A stretch of 64,000 bases of DNA. Origin: Gordonia insulae (GTDB lineage Bacteria > Actinomycetota > Actinomycetes > Mycobacteriales > Mycobacteriaceae). The DNA is taken from positions 868,001 through 932,000 of the forward strand of contig NZ_CP033972.1 of the NCBI RefSeq assembly GCF_003855095.1. The letters are read 5' to 3'. Shown one piece after another: positions 9,691-20,029 of the stretch (within the stretch, counting starts at the first letter, position 1; each line of letters starts with the position of its first letter). The notes beneath the pieces are model-generated. The model was given only the letters and a program-made list of their open reading frames with translations. It ran no database searches and was not told the origin of the DNA. Both the position numbers and the translations under genes were made by a program.

Positions 9691-10655
9691 GCAGTCCCGA
9701 GGCCACCACCGCCGTGGGTCCCGATCAGCGACGTCGCTATCGCGTCATCCATCGCACCTGCTACACCTACGACGACGTGGTGTCGTCGTCGTACGGGCGG
9801 TGCTACCTGACACCGCGCGAACTGCCTCAGCAGCGCGTGCTGGCCGGCGAGGTCCGCATCGAGCCCGCACCCGACGACTGGTCCACCGGAGTCGACGTAT
9901 ACGGCAACGGGGATTCGTATTTCCACGTCCGGACTCCGCACGACGAACTGGTGGTCACCGCGACGTCCGTCGTCGAGGTCGATCCGGTGGACGCGGGTTT
10001 GCTGCTCACCCCGGCCGCCCTCGGCCCCTGGGAACAGGCGCGTCCTCCGGTCCACGGCACCGCGGGGGCGGGCGCGGTCGAGTTCGTCCTCGACCTGGAC
10101 CCGCCGGAGATCACGCCGGCCGTCGCGGCCTACGCGGCGCAGGTGTTCACCCCGGGGCGGCCACTGGTGGAGGCGGTGACCGACCTCACGTCCCGTATCT
10201 TCCGGGATTTCACCTACAAGTCGGGTTCCACCGCGATCAGCACCCGGGTCGACACCGTGCTGGAACGCCGGATGGGCGTCTGTCAGGACTTCGCGCGGGT
10301 TGCGATCGCATGCCTGCGGTCGGTGGGTCTCGCGGCCCGCTACGAGTCGGGCTATCTGGCGACCGATCCGCCGCCCGGGGCCGAGCGCATCTTCGGGGCC
10401 GACGCGAGTCACGCCTGGGCCGCGGTCTGGCTGCCGGGCGACCGCTGGCTGGCGTTCGACCCCACCAACGACAAACTGGTCGACGAACGCCACGTCACGG
10501 TCGCGTGGGGGCGCGACTACGACGACGTGCCACCCCTGCGCGGGGTGATCTACACCGAGTCGAAGAAGAGTCGGATCGATGTGTCCGTGGATGTCAGTCC
10601 GATCGATCCGGACGGTCCCGTGGAGATCGCCGCCGGGTCCGGCGACGAGGTGTGA
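9687..10655 (+). CDS. Transglutaminase-like cysteine protease
   Basis: A 322-residue protein with the same fold as the first domain of the operon's first gene. It has an N-terminal beta-strand region (about 18-150) and then a transglutaminase core with Cys in MGVCQDFARV (about 199), His in SHAWAAVWLPG (about 242) and Asp in FDPTND (about 258). No signal peptide is visible, so it should act in the cytoplasm. The GTG start overlaps the ATP-grasp stop (GTGA), with a purine-rich GGGGGAGG upstream, so all three genes form one coupled operon. Rv2569c of M. tuberculosis appears to be the counterpart. Function is unknown beyond predicted amide-bond hydrolysis or transfer. Confidence 0.87.
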   Translation: MSSPEATTAVGPDQRRRYRVIHRTCYTYDDVVSSSYGRCYLTPRELPQQRVLAGEVRIEPAPDDWSTGVDVYGNGDSYFHVRTPHDELVVTATSVVEVDPVDAGLLLTPAALGPWEQARPPVHGTAGAGAVEFVLDLDPPEITPAVAAYAAQVFTPGRPLVEAVTDLTSRIFRDFTYKSGSTAISTRVDTVLERRMGVCQDFARVAIACLRSVGLAARYESGYLATDPPPGAERIFGADASHAWAAVWLPGDRWLAFDPTNDKLVDERHVTVAWGRDYDDVPPLRGVIYTESKKSRIDVSVDVSPIDPDGPVEIAAGSGDEV

Positions 10656-10669
10656 TCCGGCAAACCGGA

Positions 10670-10703
10670 CCGCAGGTGTCACCCGACCGGATGACAGCTG
10701 CGG
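10670..10703 (+). terminator. Hairpin ending the transglutaminase operon
   Basis: CCGCAGGTGTC at 10670-10680 pairs with GACAGCTGCGG at 10693-10703 (11 positions, one mismatch) across a 12-nt loop. A smaller hairpin (TCCGG, caaa, CCGGA) at 10656-10669 starts right after the stop. There is no T tract. The rest of the gap to 10842 contains a possible -10, TAGGTT at 10827-10832, before the next gene. Confidence 0.5.
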
Positions 10704-10842
10704 TCGACCGGCGTAGCGGCGTGACCATCGTTGTGCGCGACCAACTCTGACGTTCGCCCGGGGTTTGCTGACGGCAACTGCGTTGCAGATGGATGAAGAG
10801 TCGTGACTCTGTTCGAGACGATTGGGTAGGTTGGTTGGTGAC

Positions 10843-12006
10843 ATGACGGTAATCACTGAAAGTCGTATCTCCGGGGTGGTGCGCGCGGCCGAGACGGTGC
10901 TCTCGCATCGCGCCGGTGCACCCGTCACCCTCGCCGACCCGGAAGATCTCGGGGGAAGTGGCCGCACCATCGTGGTGCGGGCGCGGGTGATGGCGAATCC
11001 CTTGTCGATGGATCGGACGCTGGTGGTCAAGGCGCTGCCCGCCGACGAGGACCCCAGCGCCTTCCACCGCGAGCTGGCGTCGTACAAGTACGCGACCGCA
11101 CTGCCCACCGAATCCCGGCCGGGACCACAGCTCATCGCATCCGATCCGGACGTCCGGCTCCTCGTCCTCACCGACCTGGGTCATGGGCGGCCGATGTCGT
11201 CGCTGCTCTCGGGCACCGACATCACGGAGGCCTCGCATGCGGTCAGTGCCTGGGGACAGGCACTCGGCCGTCTGCACGCCGCGACGGCAGGCGGTGAGAA
11301 CGATTTCCGGGCCATTCTGCGTCGCGGTGCCTCCGGTGCCGAGGACGTCGACATCCTCGGTGAGACCGCGGCCCGCGCCGTCGCGGATGCACCCGCGCTC
11401 CTCGCGCGCCTGGGCGTCGATCTCCCCGACGAGATCGCGGACCGGCTGACCGCGGCGTGCACCCTCTTCACCGACGGCGAGCACCGTGCGTTCAGCCCAT
11501 CGGACGTGGGCCCGGAGAACATCATGCTCAACGACGAGGGCGTGCAGTTCATGGACTACGAGTGGGGCGGATTCCGCGACGCCACCCTCGACATCGCCTA
11601 CGCGCTGGTCACCTGTGGCGCGCAGTTGTCCCGATCCAACGTCGAGCATCGACCCGACCTCGAGGTCTCGATGATCGATGCGTGGCGCTCTGAGGTGACG
11701 TCCATCTGGCCGGCGCTCTCGCACGATCGCGAGTGCAACCACAAGATCCTGACCGGCCGCCTGCTCTGGAAGTGGCTGTCGACCGTGTGGATGCTGCCGG
11801 CCGACGACGGTGTCGCCACCGTCGAGGCGCCGCATGTCAGTCCGGCCGGGTACATCCACGACTGGGCTCTGCACACCAACGACCCCAGGGTCGTCGTGGC
11901 GCGATGGACGGATCTGGCGGCCGCGGCCCGGCGGTCGGGTGAGACGACGCTGGCCGCGTTCGCGGTCGCTCTCGGTGCGGCCCTGCAGCGCACCTGGCTG
12001 ACCTGA
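10843..12006 (+). CDS. Aminoglycoside-phosphotransferase-like kinase-fold protein
   Basis: A 387-residue protein of the APH/choline kinase superfamily. The catalytic-loop equivalent is [12 protein letters not shown], which keeps Asp and Asn of the Brenner motif HxDxxxxN but lacks its His. The metal-binding Asp follows in QFMDYEWGG. The substrate is unknown; resistance should not be assumed from the fold. The start at ATG 10843 was preferred because translation from an upstream TTG adds only seven unusual residues. No good Shine-Dalgarno is present, and a -10-like TAGGTT ends 10 nt upstream, so a leaderless or nearly leaderless mRNA is possible. rarA follows after 10 nt, suggesting co-transcription. 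Confidence 0.75.
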   Translation: MTVITESRISGVVRAAETVLSHRAGAPVTLADPEDLGGSGRTIVVRARVMANPLSMDRTLVVKALPADEDPSAFHRELASYKYATALPTESRPGPQLIASDPDVRLLVLTDLGHGRPMSSLLSGTDITEASHAVSAWGQALGRLHAATAGGENDFRAILRRGASGAEDVDILGETAARAVADAPALLARLGVDLPDEIADRLTAACTLFTDGEHRAFSPSDVGPENIMLNDEGVQFMDYEWGGFRDATLDIAYALVTCGAQLSRSNVEHRPDLEVSMIDAWRSEVTSIWPALSHDRECNHKILTGRLLWKWLSTVWMLPADDGVATVEAPHVSPAGYIHDWALHTNDPRVVVARWTDLAAAARRSGETTLAAFAVALGAALQRTWLT

Positions 12007-12016
12007 CACCGCCGGA

Positions 12017-13417
12017 ATGGACGGGCTCTTCGACACACCGGCGGCCGCACCCGCCGGCGGCAGCGGGGGCGGCCTGACCTCGCCGCCGGGCGCGCACGCA
12101 CCGCTGGCGGTGCGGATGCGCCCACAATCACTCGACGAGATCGTCGGGCAGCAACACCTCCTCGGTCCCGGATCACCGCTGCGCCGACTGATCAACGGCT
12201 CGGGCGCGGCGTCGGTACTGCTCTACGGGCCGCCCGGAACCGGCAAGACGACGATGGCCGCCCTGATCTCCCGTGCCACCGGCGGCCGTTTCGAGGCTCT
12301 GTCCGCACTGTCGGCCGGTGTGAAGGAGGTGCGCTCGGTCATCGACATCGCGCGGCGGCGGCTGATCGACGGCCAGCAGACCGTCTTGTTCATCGACGAG
12401 GTCCATCGGTTCTCCAAGACCCAGCAGGATGCGCTCCTCGACGCCGTGGAGAATCGCATCGTGTTGCTGGTCGCGGCAACCACCGAGAACCCGTCGTTCT
12501 CGGTCGTCTCCCCGCTGCTGTCCCGATCGCTGGTGTTGCAGTTGCGATCGCTGGCCGACGACGACATCCGGGAGGTGTTGCGGCGGGCGGTGTCCGATCC
12601 GCGCGGACTCGACGGCCGCGTCGAGGTCAGCGACGCCGCGCTCGATCATCTCGTCGCGGTCGCCGGTGGTGACGCCCGCCGGGCCCTGACCGCTCTGGAG
12701 GCGAGCGCGGATGCGGCGCTGCGCGACGACGAGGAGTCGGCCGAACCGGACGGGCACCGACCGCTGCTCGACATCGCCGAGGTCGAGGCGGCCATCGACC
12801 GCGCGGCCGTCCGCTACGACCGCGACGGCGATCAGCACTACGACGTGACCAGTGCATTCATCAAGTCGATCCGTGGCTCCGACGTCGACGCCGCCCTGCA
12901 TTACCTGGCCCGGATGATCGCCGCCGGCGAGGACCCGCGCTTCATCTCACGTCGCCTGATGATCCACGCCAGCGAGGACATCGGGATGGCCGACCCGACC
13001 GCGCTGCAGACGGCGGTCGCCGCGGCGCAGGTGGTGGCGCTCGTGGGGATGCCCGAGGCCAAACTCGCGCTCACCCAGGCGACCATCCATCTGGCCACGG
13101 CCCCGAAGTCCGCCGGGGTCGTCTCGGCGATCGGTGCCGCACTCGCCGACGTCGAGGCGGGCAAGTCCGGCGCGGTCCCGGCGCACCTTCGGGACAGCCA
13201 CTACGCCGGCGCGAAGGGGCTGGGCAGCGGCATCGGCTACCGCTACCCGCACGACGACCCCGACGGCGTGGTTGCCCAGCAGTACGCCCCCGACGACCTG
13301 GTCGGCGTCGACTACTACCAGCCGACAGATCACGGCAACGAGCGTGAGATCGGCGCCCGCCTGGGCCGGTTGCGCTCCATCGTCCGAGGCGTCTCCGCAC
13401 GCGGTCGACGCCGGTAG
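12017..13417 (+). CDS. rarA: Replication-associated recombination protein A (AAA+ ATPase)
   Basis: A 466-residue AAA+ ATPase of the RarA/MgsA/WRNIP1 family, which acts at stalled replication forks. Walker A (GPPGTGKTT) is at about residues 71-79 and Walker B with an HR extension (LFIDEVHRF) at about 124-132. The sensor region TTENPSFSV and the C-terminal clamp-loader-like and tetramerisation domains follow. The N-terminus (residues 1-35) is Ala/Gly/Pro-rich and starts MDGLFD, a conserved opening in this family. It lies 10 nt after the phosphotransferase gene. Length and motifs are normal. Confidence 0.95.
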   Translation: MDGLFDTPAAAPAGGSGGGLTSPPGAHAPLAVRMRPQSLDEIVGQQHLLGPGSPLRRLINGSGAASVLLYGPPGTGKTTMAALISRATGGRFEALSALSAGVKEVRSVIDIARRRLIDGQQTVLFIDEVHRFSKTQQDALLDAVENRIVLLVAATTENPSFSVVSPLLSRSLVLQLRSLADDDIREVLRRAVSDPRGLDGRVEVSDAALDHLVAVAGGDARRALTALEASADAALRDDEESAEPDGHRPLLDIAEVEAAIDRAAVRYDRDGDQHYDVTSAFIKSIRGSDVDAALHYLARMIAAGEDPRFISRRLMIHASEDIGMADPTALQTAVAAAQVVALVGMPEAKLALTQATIHLATAPKSAGVVSAIGAALADVEAGKSGAVPAHLRDSHYAGAKGLGSGIGYRYPHDDPDGVVAQQYAPDDLVGVDYYQPTDHGNEREIGARLGRLRSIVRGVSARGRRR

Positions 13418-13593
13418 CCCGACACCCGCGGGTCACCCGGGCGGAGGCGCCGCGCTCGACAACACGGCGTCTGACCGGCCGAGACCTGCCCGGGCGACGC
13501 GCGACGGTACGCTGGTGAGTCGACCAGCCCCGATCGGGCCCGTACGTCCGATCGCCGACCTCACCCCGAATCACTTGAGCAAGGACGAACTCA

Positions 13594-16275
13594 GTGCAGA
13601 CGCATGACATCCGGCAGCGCTTCCTGGATCACTTCATCAAGGCAGGCCACACCGAGGTGCCCAGCGCCTCGCTGATCCTCGACGATCCGAACCTGCTGTT
13701 CGTCAATGCGGGCATGGTGCCGTTCAAGCCGTATTTCCTCGGTGAGCAGACGCCGCCGTTCGACCGCGCCACCAGCGTGCAGAAATGCGTGCGCACCCTC
13801 GACATCGACGAGGTCGGCATCACCACGCGCCACAACACCTTCTTCCAGATGGCCGGGAACTTCTCCTTCGGCGACTACTTCAAGCGTGAGGCCATCAACT
13901 TCGCGTGGACGCTGCTCACCAACAGCGTCTCCGACGGCGGTTACGGGATCGCGGCCGACAAGCTGTGGCCGACCGTCTACCTCGACGACGACGAGGCCGA
14001 GGCGATCTGGCGCGACGAGATCGGGGTGCCCGCCGAGCGCATCCAACGACGCGGACTCAAGGACAACTACTGGTCGATGGGTGTGCCCGGGCCCTGCGGG
14101 CCGTGCTCGGAGATCTTCTACGACCGCGGCCCGGCCTACGGGGTCGAGGGCGGACCCGAAGCCGACGAGGACCGCTACATCGAGATCTGGAATCTCGTGT
14201 TCATGCAGAACGTGCGCGGCCCGGGTGGCGGCAAGGACGGCTACGAGATCCTCGGTCCGCTGCCGAAGAAGAACATCGACACCGGCATGGGCATCGAACG
14301 TGTCGCGTGCATCCTGCAGGGCGTCGACAACGTCTACGAGACCGACCTGTGCAAGCCCATCATCGATCTCGCCGCGCGACTCACCGGTCGGGCCTACGGC
14401 GCCGGTTCGCACGACGACGACGTGAAGTTCCGGGTGATCGCCGACCACGCACGTACCGCCACCCTGCTCATCGGTGACGGTGTGCTGCCCGGCAACGACG
14501 GCCGAGGCTATGTGCTGCGGCGGTTGCTGCGGCGGGTGGTGCGCTCGGTACGCCTCCTCGGCGCGGACCAGCCGACGATGGGCGACTTCATCGACCTCGT
14601 CGTGGACACCATGTCGCCGTCGTACCCGAATCTCGCCGAGCAGCGCACCCACATCGTCGACGTCGCGGTCGGCGAGGAGGCCTCGTTCAGCAAGACGTTG
14701 GCGGCGGGCTCCAAACTGTTCGCCGACGCCGCCCAGGCCACCAAGGCCGCGCGGAACACCACCATCAGCGGCGGCGACGCCTTCACCCTGCACGACACCT
14801 ACGGGTTCCCCATCGATCTGACGCTCGAGATGGCCGCCGAGGCCGGACTGTCGGTCGACCAGGAGGGCTTCACCACCCTGATGGCCGAGCAGAAGCAGCG
14901 CGCGAAGGCCGACGCCACCGCCCGCAAGACCGGTCACGCCGACCTCTCGGTCTATCGGGAGTTCCTCGACCGCGGACCCACCACGTTCACCGGGTTCGAC
15001 GAACTCATCTCGGAGGCAAGGGTTCTCGGCCTCGTCTCCGACGGTGCCCGGGTGCGTACCGCAGCGCCCGGCCAGGAGCTGGTCGTGGTCCTGGACCGCT
15101 CGCCACTCTATGCCGAATCCGGTGGCCAGATGGCCGATGTCGGCACCATCACCACCGGAGACGGTGTGCGCCTGCGGGTCACGGATGTGCAGAAGGCCGG
15201 CAAATCGGTGTGGCTGCACAAGGTGGTCGTCGACGAGGGGGAGATCGCCGAGGGTGACGAGGTCATCGCCGCGGTCGACCAGTCCTGGCGTCATGGTGCG
15301 ACCCAAGGGCATTCGGGCACCCACATGGTGCACGCCGCGCTGCGCGAGGTACTCGGACCGACCGCCACGCAGGCGGGTTCGCTGAACCGGCCGGGCTATC
15401 TGCGCTTCGATTTCCACTCCGGAAAAGCCTTGTCGGAGAGTCAGCGTCGGGAGATCGAGGAGATCAGCAACGCGGCCGTGGAGGCCAACTATCCGGTGAA
15501 CACCTTCGAGACCGGGCTGACCGAGGCGAAGTCGATGGGCGCGGTCGCACTCTTCGGCGAGAATTACGGTGACGTGGTGCGGGTCGTGGAGATCGGCGGA
15601 CCGTTCTCGATGGAACTCTGTGGCGGAACGCATGTCGCGTCCTCCGCGCAGATCGGTCCGGTGACGCTGATCGGCGAATCGTCGGTGGGGTCCGGTGTCC
15701 GGCGCGTGGAGGCCTACGTCGGGATGGACTCCTTCCGCTACCTGTCGAAGGAGCGCGCGCTGCTGGCCGGGCTGGCGTCGTCGCTCAAGGTGCCCTCCGA
15801 GGAGGTGCCCGGCCGCGTCGAGCAACTCGTCACCCGGCTGCGGGACGCGGAGAAGCAGATCGACCGGCTCCGTGCGGAATCCGCCGGCCAGGCCGCCGGT
15901 GGATTGATCGACGCCGCAACCACATCGGGCGCGACCCTGATCGTCGGCGGGCGACTCCCGGACGGGCTGGACGGCAACGGACTCCGCGGTCTCGCAACCG
16001 ATCTGCGCGGCAAGGTGGGGGACCGGCCCGCGGTGATCGCGCTGTTCTCCTCGACCGATGACGGTGGAGGGGGACACAAGGTCCCGTTCGTCGTCGCCAC
16101 CACCGACGCCGCCCGTGGTCTCGGGATCAAGGCCGGTGACATCGTCAAGGACGTGGGCGGCATGGTCGGCGGACGTGGCGGTGGAAAGCCCGATCTCGCC
16201 CAGGGTTCCGGAAGTGACCCGGCCGGTATCGATGCCGCCATGACACGCATCCGCGAACTCGTCCGAGACCGATGA
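13594..16275 (+). CDS. alaS: Alanyl-tRNA synthetase
   Basis: An 893-residue class II synthetase. The N-terminal catalytic domain opens with the conserved region around [11 protein letters not shown] and [18 protein letters not shown]. The editing domain carries HSGTH (about 573-577) and the second zinc-ligand set CGGTH (about 676-680), which removes mischarged Ser or Gly. The C-terminal coiled coil and DHHA1 domain end with a Gly-rich [16 protein letters not shown] segment. The GTG start is preceded by AAGGA at 13581-13585. Its stop overlaps the ruvX start (ATGA), so the two are coupled. A -10-like TACGCT lies at 13508-13513. Confidence 0.97.
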   Translation: MQTHDIRQRFLDHFIKAGHTEVPSASLILDDPNLLFVNAGMVPFKPYFLGEQTPPFDRATSVQKCVRTLDIDEVGITTRHNTFFQMAGNFSFGDYFKREAINFAWTLLTNSVSDGGYGIAADKLWPTVYLDDDEAEAIWRDEIGVPAERIQRRGLKDNYWSMGVPGPCGPCSEIFYDRGPAYGVEGGPEADEDRYIEIWNLVFMQNVRGPGGGKDGYEILGPLPKKNIDTGMGIERVACILQGVDNVYETDLCKPIIDLAARLTGRAYGAGSHDDDVKFRVIADHARTATLLIGDGVLPGNDGRGYVLRRLLRRVVRSVRLLGADQPTMGDFIDLVVDTMSPSYPNLAEQRTHIVDVAVGEEASFSKTLAAGSKLFADAAQATKAARNTTISGGDAFTLHDTYGFPIDLTLEMAAEAGLSVDQEGFTTLMAEQKQRAKADATARKTGHADLSVYREFLDRGPTTFTGFDELISEARVLGLVSDGARVRTAAPGQELVVVLDRSPLYAESGGQMADVGTITTGDGVRLRVTDVQKAGKSVWLHKVVVDEGEIAEGDEVIAAVDQSWRHGATQGHSGTHMVHAALREVLGPTATQAGSLNRPGYLRFDFHSGKALSESQRREIEEISNAAVEANYPVNTFETGLTEAKSMGAVALFGENYGDVVRVVEIGGPFSMELCGGTHVASSAQIGPVTLIGESSVGSGVRRVEAYVGMDSFRYLSKERALLAGLASSLKVPSEEVPGRVEQLVTRLRDAEKQIDRLRAESAGQAAGGLIDAATTSGATLIVGGRLPDGLDGNGLRGLATDLRGKVGDRPAVIALFSSTDDGGGGHKVPFVVATTDAARGLGIKAGDIVKDVGGMVGGRGGGKPDLAQGSGSDPAGIDAAMTRIRELVRDR

Positions 16276-16703
16276 CCTGGACGCGCGGACGCCGACTCGG
16301 CGTCGACGTCGGCTCCGTGCGGGTCGGGGTCGCGGTCTGTGACCCCGACGGGATTCTCGCGACACCGGTCGAGACGGTCCGCCGGACGCCGGGGGCCGCG
16401 GGCGACATCGAGCGCATCGCCGCGCTCGTCGCCGAGTACGACGCGGTGGGCGTGGTGGTCGGTCTGCCCAAGACCTTGCGCAACGAGGCGGGCACCGCGG
16501 CCGGTCTGGCCCGGGAGTTCGGTGACCGCCTCGCGCAGCGAATTCGGCCGGTCGGTGTCGAATATCACGACGAGCGCCTGACCACGGTCACCGCGACCCA
16601 GGCACTGCGTGCGAGTGGGGTGAAAGCGAAATCCTCGCGCGCCGTGATTGATCAAGCGGCCGCGGTCGCTATTCTGCAGGGGTGGCTGGATACGCGACGA
16701 TGA
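16272..16703 (+). CDS. ruvX: Putative Holliday junction resolvase RuvX (YqgF)
   Basis: A 143-residue RNase H-fold protein of the YqgF family. Acidic active-site positions are visible in [11 protein letters not shown] (Asp about 12), [10 protein letters not shown] and RAVIDQAAA (Asp about 128). Members are described as Holliday junction resolvases or as nucleases acting on pre-16S rRNA ends; which activity applies here is not decidable from sequence. The ATG overlaps the alaS stop (ATGA). The order alaS-ruvX-mltG-aroE is conserved in mycobacteria. Confidence 0.92.
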   Translation: MTWTRGRRLGVDVGSVRVGVAVCDPDGILATPVETVRRTPGAAGDIERIAALVAEYDAVGVVVGLPKTLRNEAGTAAGLAREFGDRLAQRIRPVGVEYHDERLTTVTATQALRASGVKAKSSRAVIDQAAAVAILQGWLDTRR

Positions 16704-16803
16704 CTTCTGCATGCGTACGCCCCGACAGCACACGGCAATTCGTGATCGCGAACCGCCGCTGCAGTGCGATCGAACTTCGCCGGAATCTGAGAGGAACCGC
16801 TCG

Positions 16804-18624
16804 GTGACCGACGAACGCCATCGACCTCGACGGCATGATCTGTCCGACCAGCCGACCGAACAGCTGGATCTGGAACGGTTGCGCTATTTCACGCAACCCG
16901 CGGACGGCAAGCCGAGTACACGTCATCGCCGCCGCCGGGTCGCGCCGCCGCCCGACGTCGACCAGCAGGAGTCGCGCGGCACCCGACCGCCCTCGACGCC
17001 GCCCGACACGGGGGCCCAGCAGGTCGCTCCGGAGGCGTGGGCGCCGGCGGGTGCTCCCGCCGAAGGTGGTCGTCCGGAACGTCGCCGTCCCGTCCGCCCG
17101 GCTCCTGAACGGACCGCCCCCGACCGGACCGCCCCCGAGCCGATCGTTCCCGAACGCGCCGCTCCGGAACGTATCCCGGCCGAGCCGCTCGATGAGGCCG
17201 ATCGCCCGCTGACCATCTCGTCCGGTGAGTACAGCGATCCGCTGCGCAGTGCCGTCCCGCACCGCGTCCGGCCACGGGCCGCCGCGACGGCTCCGCCTGC
17301 CGGCGCCCAGGCGAGGACACATTTCCTGGATGAGGAACCGGTCACGGCACGGTCCATCCCGGACGATGATCTCGCCGACCCCGTTCGTCGCGACCGCCGC
17401 CGATCACGACGGCCCGCCGGTCGAGACGCGGAGACACCGCGGCGCACGTCGCGGCGAGGCGGCAGCACGGGAGGCTCGTCGAGACGCACCCGTCGTCGGG
17501 TGGTGCTCGCCGTCGTGCTGGCGTGCATGTTGGCGCTCGTCGTCAGCGTCGGCTTCGTCGGTCTGCGTGCCTTCGGGGTCTTCGAGAACCGAAAGGACTA
17601 CACCGACGCGGCGGGGACGTCCGACGTCATCGTCGACATCCCGCAGAACTCTACGTTGATGGACTTCGGGCGCATCCTGGAGGACAACGATGTCGTCGGC
17701 AGCGTCAACGCATTCGTCGACGCCGCAGGCGGACAGGCGATGTCGGGTGGGTACTACAAGCTGCGCACCCAGATCCCGGCGGCCACCGCGGTCGAGATGA
17801 TGACCGACGGCAACGAGCACCGGGTGGGTCGGATGGTGGTCCCCGAAGGACTGCAACTCGACGACAAGAAGGGCGTCGACGGCAAGACCACGCCGGGCAT
17901 CTTCCAGATGATCGCCAACGCGACAGCTGTGACCGTGAACGGTGAACGGATCGGCGCCGACGTTCCCGACCTCGAGAAGGCCGCGGCCGATGCGACCCCG
18001 GAGGAGCTCGGTGTCCCGGTGTGGGCACGACCCACCGTGCAGGAACTCTCCGGTGACCATCGCCGGATCGAGGGTCTGATCGCCCCGGGAACGTGGGAGA
18101 CCATCGACCCGCATCACTCGCCGACGCAGATCCTGCACGACCTGATCGCCGCGAGCGCGCTCAGGTTCGAGCAGTGGGGACTGCTCGACACCAAGGAATC
18201 GGGCCTCACTCCCTACCAGACGCTCGTCGCCGCGTCGGTGGTCGAACGCGAGGTGGCCAACGCCGACGACTTCGCGAAAGTGGCCAGGGTGATCCTCAAC
18301 CGGTTGGAGAAGGACCAGCGGTTGGAGATGGACTCCACGGCGAACTACACCGCCGACGTCACGAACATCGATGTGTACGGCGACGCCTACCAGGCCGACA
18401 ACAAGTGGAACACCTACCGGATCAAGGGCCTGCCGGTCACGCCGATCGGCGCGGTCGGTGAGCGCGCGCTGACCGCGGTCGAGCATCCGACGGCCGGTCG
18501 GTGGCTCTATTTCGTCACGATCGATCGTGAGGGCACCACGCTGTTCGCGAACACGTTCGAGGAGCACAAGCAGAATCGCGAGAAGGCGTGCGAGAACAAG
18601 CTGCTGAGCACCGGGTGCAGCTGA
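16804..18624 (+). CDS. mltG: Endolytic murein transglycosylase MltG with long cytoplasmic N-terminus
   Basis: A 606-residue membrane protein that cuts nascent peptidoglycan strands to terminate glycan growth. A cytoplasmic region of about 230 residues, rich in Arg, Pro, Ala and Glu with repeated APER/APDR-like units (DNA about 17095-17200), precedes one transmembrane helix (about 233-256). The YceG/LysM-like and catalytic domains follow outside. The catalytic Glu is in ASVVEREVAN (about 481). The GTG at 16804 was chosen because GAGAGGA lies 7 nt upstream and the protein then begins VTDERHRPRR. The disordered N-terminus makes it clearly longer than the roughly 420-residue M. tuberculosis homologue. 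ruvX ends 100 nt upstream. Confidence 0.92.
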   Translation: MTDERHRPRRHDLSDQPTEQLDLERLRYFTQPADGKPSTRHRRRRVAPPPDVDQQESRGTRPPSTPPDTGAQQVAPEAWAPAGAPAEGGRPERRRPVRPAPERTAPDRTAPEPIVPERAAPERIPAEPLDEADRPLTISSGEYSDPLRSAVPHRVRPRAAATAPPAGAQARTHFLDEEPVTARSIPDDDLADPVRRDRRRSRRPAGRDAETPRRTSRRGGSTGGSSRRTRRRVVLAVVLACMLALVVSVGFVGLRAFGVFENRKDYTDAAGTSDVIVDIPQNSTLMDFGRILEDNDVVGSVNAFVDAAGGQAMSGGYYKLRTQIPAATAVEMMTDGNEHRVGRMVVPEGLQLDDKKGVDGKTTPGIFQMIANATAVTVNGERIGADVPDLEKAAADATPEELGVPVWARPTVQELSGDHRRIEGLIAPGTWETIDPHHSPTQILHDLIAASALRFEQWGLLDTKESGLTPYQTLVAASVVEREVANADDFAKVARVILNRLEKDQRLEMDSTANYTADVTNIDVYGDAYQADNKWNTYRIKGLPVTPIGAVGERALTAVEHPTAGRWLYFVTIDREGTTLFANTFEEHKQNREKACENKLLSTGCS

Positions 18625-18632
18625 CCGAGGCG

Positions 18633-19472
18633 ATGGACGACACAGCCACGCAAGTGCGGCGGGCCGCCGTGCTCGGATCGCCGGTGGGACACTCCCGCTC
18701 ACCCGACCTGCACGCCGCGGCGTACCGCGCGCTCGGGTTGACCGGTTGGACCTACGACCGTATCGAGTGCACCGGCGAACAATTGCCGGCACTGGTGTCC
18801 GGACTCGGTCCCGAGTTCGTCGGTCTGTCGGTGACGATGCCGGCCAAACTGGCGGCCCTCGCGTTCGCGGATGAGCGCACGACCAGGGCCGAATTGGTCG
18901 GTTCCGCCAACACGCTGGTCCGGACCGACCGCGGATGGCGGGCCGACTGCACGGATATCGACGGGATGGCCGGTGCGCTCGTCGAGGTCGGCGCGGACGC
19001 GGCCGAACATCCGTCGGCGGTGCTCGTCGGTGCGGGCGGAACCGCGCTGCCGAGCGTCGCCGCCCTCGCCGATGCGGGTGTCACCGATCTCACGGTGGTC
19101 GCCCGTGACCCCGGACGCGCTGCCTCGGTGCTCGAACTCGCCGAACGCCTCGGCATGATGTCGAGGGTGGTCGGATTCGAGAGCGGTCCCGACCTCGGTC
19201 GTCGCTGTCGCGACACCGGCGTCGTCGTATCGACGGTACCTGCGGACGCCGCGGCCGCGCTCGCCGAATCACTCTCGCGCGCAACGAAGTTCGTCGACGT
19301 GATTTACCATCCCTGGCCGACGCCGGTGGCTGCGGCGGTCGCCGACGCCGGTGGACGCGTCGTCGGGGGACTGGTCATGTTGCTGAACCAGGCGTTCAGT
19401 CAGGTCGAACAGTTCACCGGGCGGCCGGCTCCGCGGGACGCGATGACGCAGGCGTTGCGCGACACGCTCTGA
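18633..19472 (+). CDS. aroE: Shikimate dehydrogenase
   Basis: A 279-residue enzyme reducing 3-dehydroshikimate to shikimate with NADPH. The substrate-binding motif SPVGHSRSP, the catalytic Lys in [10 protein letters not shown] (about 71), SANTLV and the catalytic Asp in CTDIDG (about 108) are visible. The usual NTD is CTD here, a change next to but not at the catalytic residue. The cofactor loop is [10 protein letters not shown], then the family's typical C-terminal region. The ATG at 18633 gives [15 protein letters not shown]; an in-frame GTG at 18615, overlapping mltG, is an alternative because the Shine-Dalgarno spacing of either is poor. It opens the aro segment aroE-(peptidase)-aroC-aroK-aroB. 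Confidence 0.9.
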   Translation: MDDTATQVRRAAVLGSPVGHSRSPDLHAAAYRALGLTGWTYDRIECTGEQLPALVSGLGPEFVGLSVTMPAKLAALAFADERTTRAELVGSANTLVRTDRGWRADCTDIDGMAGALVEVGADAAEHPSAVLVGAGGTALPSVAALADAGVTDLTVVARDPGRAASVLELAERLGMMSRVVGFESGPDLGRRCRDTGVVVSTVPADAAAALAESLSRATKFVDVIYHPWPTPVAAAVADAGGRVVGGLVMLLNQAFSQVEQFTGRPAPRDAMTQALRDTL

Positions 19473-19589
19473 GGACGCCTACCCCGGATCGGTGGGTGCG
19501 ACTCACTCCGCCTCCACAGCCCGTCCGCGCATCCACAGGCGCGGCATCGCGTGGCGCCGGCGGCGCCCGGGGCGCGACATGCTCAGCAG

Positions 19590-19979
19590 ATGTCCGAGTG
19601 TGTCGTACTGATCTGGCTCGCGGTGATCGCGGCGGTGGATTCCCGAACGGGACGCATCCCCACTCCGCTGGTGTGGCCGGGCGCGGTGGCGCCGCTCGTC
19701 GTCGGCGTCGCGGAGCCGTCGGTGGCGCTCGCCGCGGTGGTCACCGCGTGTCCGTACGCCATCGCCACGCTCGTGCGGCTCTGCGGCGGTGGCGACGTCA
19801 AGCTGGCCTTCGCGATCGGCGGTCTGCTCGCCGATCCGGGGCTCGGCCTGCTCGTCGTGGTGTTCGCTGCGGTCGTCGACGTCGTCGGCCGTGGGCGTCG
19901 GGAGGTGTCGTCGAGCGGCGGGCGTCCGCACGCTCGGGCTCTGGTGGGTGCGGCGGTCTGCGGTCTGGCCCTGACGTAG
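19590..19979 (+). CDS. Small prepilin-peptidase-like membrane protein (A24 family)
   Basis: A 129-residue, strongly hydrophobic protein with about four membrane segments. The two aspartyl-protease motifs of type IV prepilin peptidases are present: Asp in [10 protein letters not shown] near the N-terminus and the GGGDVKLAF motif in the middle. The N-terminal methylase domain of full-size PilD proteins is missing, as is usual for short archaeal/actinobacterial members. No pilin or pilus assembly gene lies nearby. The same position, between aroE and aroC, is occupied by Rv2551c in M. tuberculosis. The start is uncertain: ATG 19590 places the first helix right at the N-terminus, and GTG 19551 would add 13 residues. 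Confidence 0.75.
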   Translation: MSECVVLIWLAVIAAVDSRTGRIPTPLVWPGAVAPLVVGVAEPSVALAAVVTACPYAIATLVRLCGGGDVKLAFAIGGLLADPGLGLLVVVFAAVVDVVGRGRREVSSSGGRPHARALVGAAVCGLALT

Positions 19980-20029
19980 GTCGACACGGGTCGTCGGGCG
20001 CGGATGACCGCATGGAACAATTGAGCACT

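Noticed and set aside
10843..12006. Aminoglycoside resistance gene
   Set aside because: The fold is shared by many kinases, the Brenner His is missing, and the conserved housekeeping location argues against a resistance role.
13591..16365. 924-residue minus-strand frame opposite alaS, and an 899-residue one opposite carB (30410-33109)
   Set aside because: Both lie entirely against well-identified genes and show no conserved motif or ribosome site.
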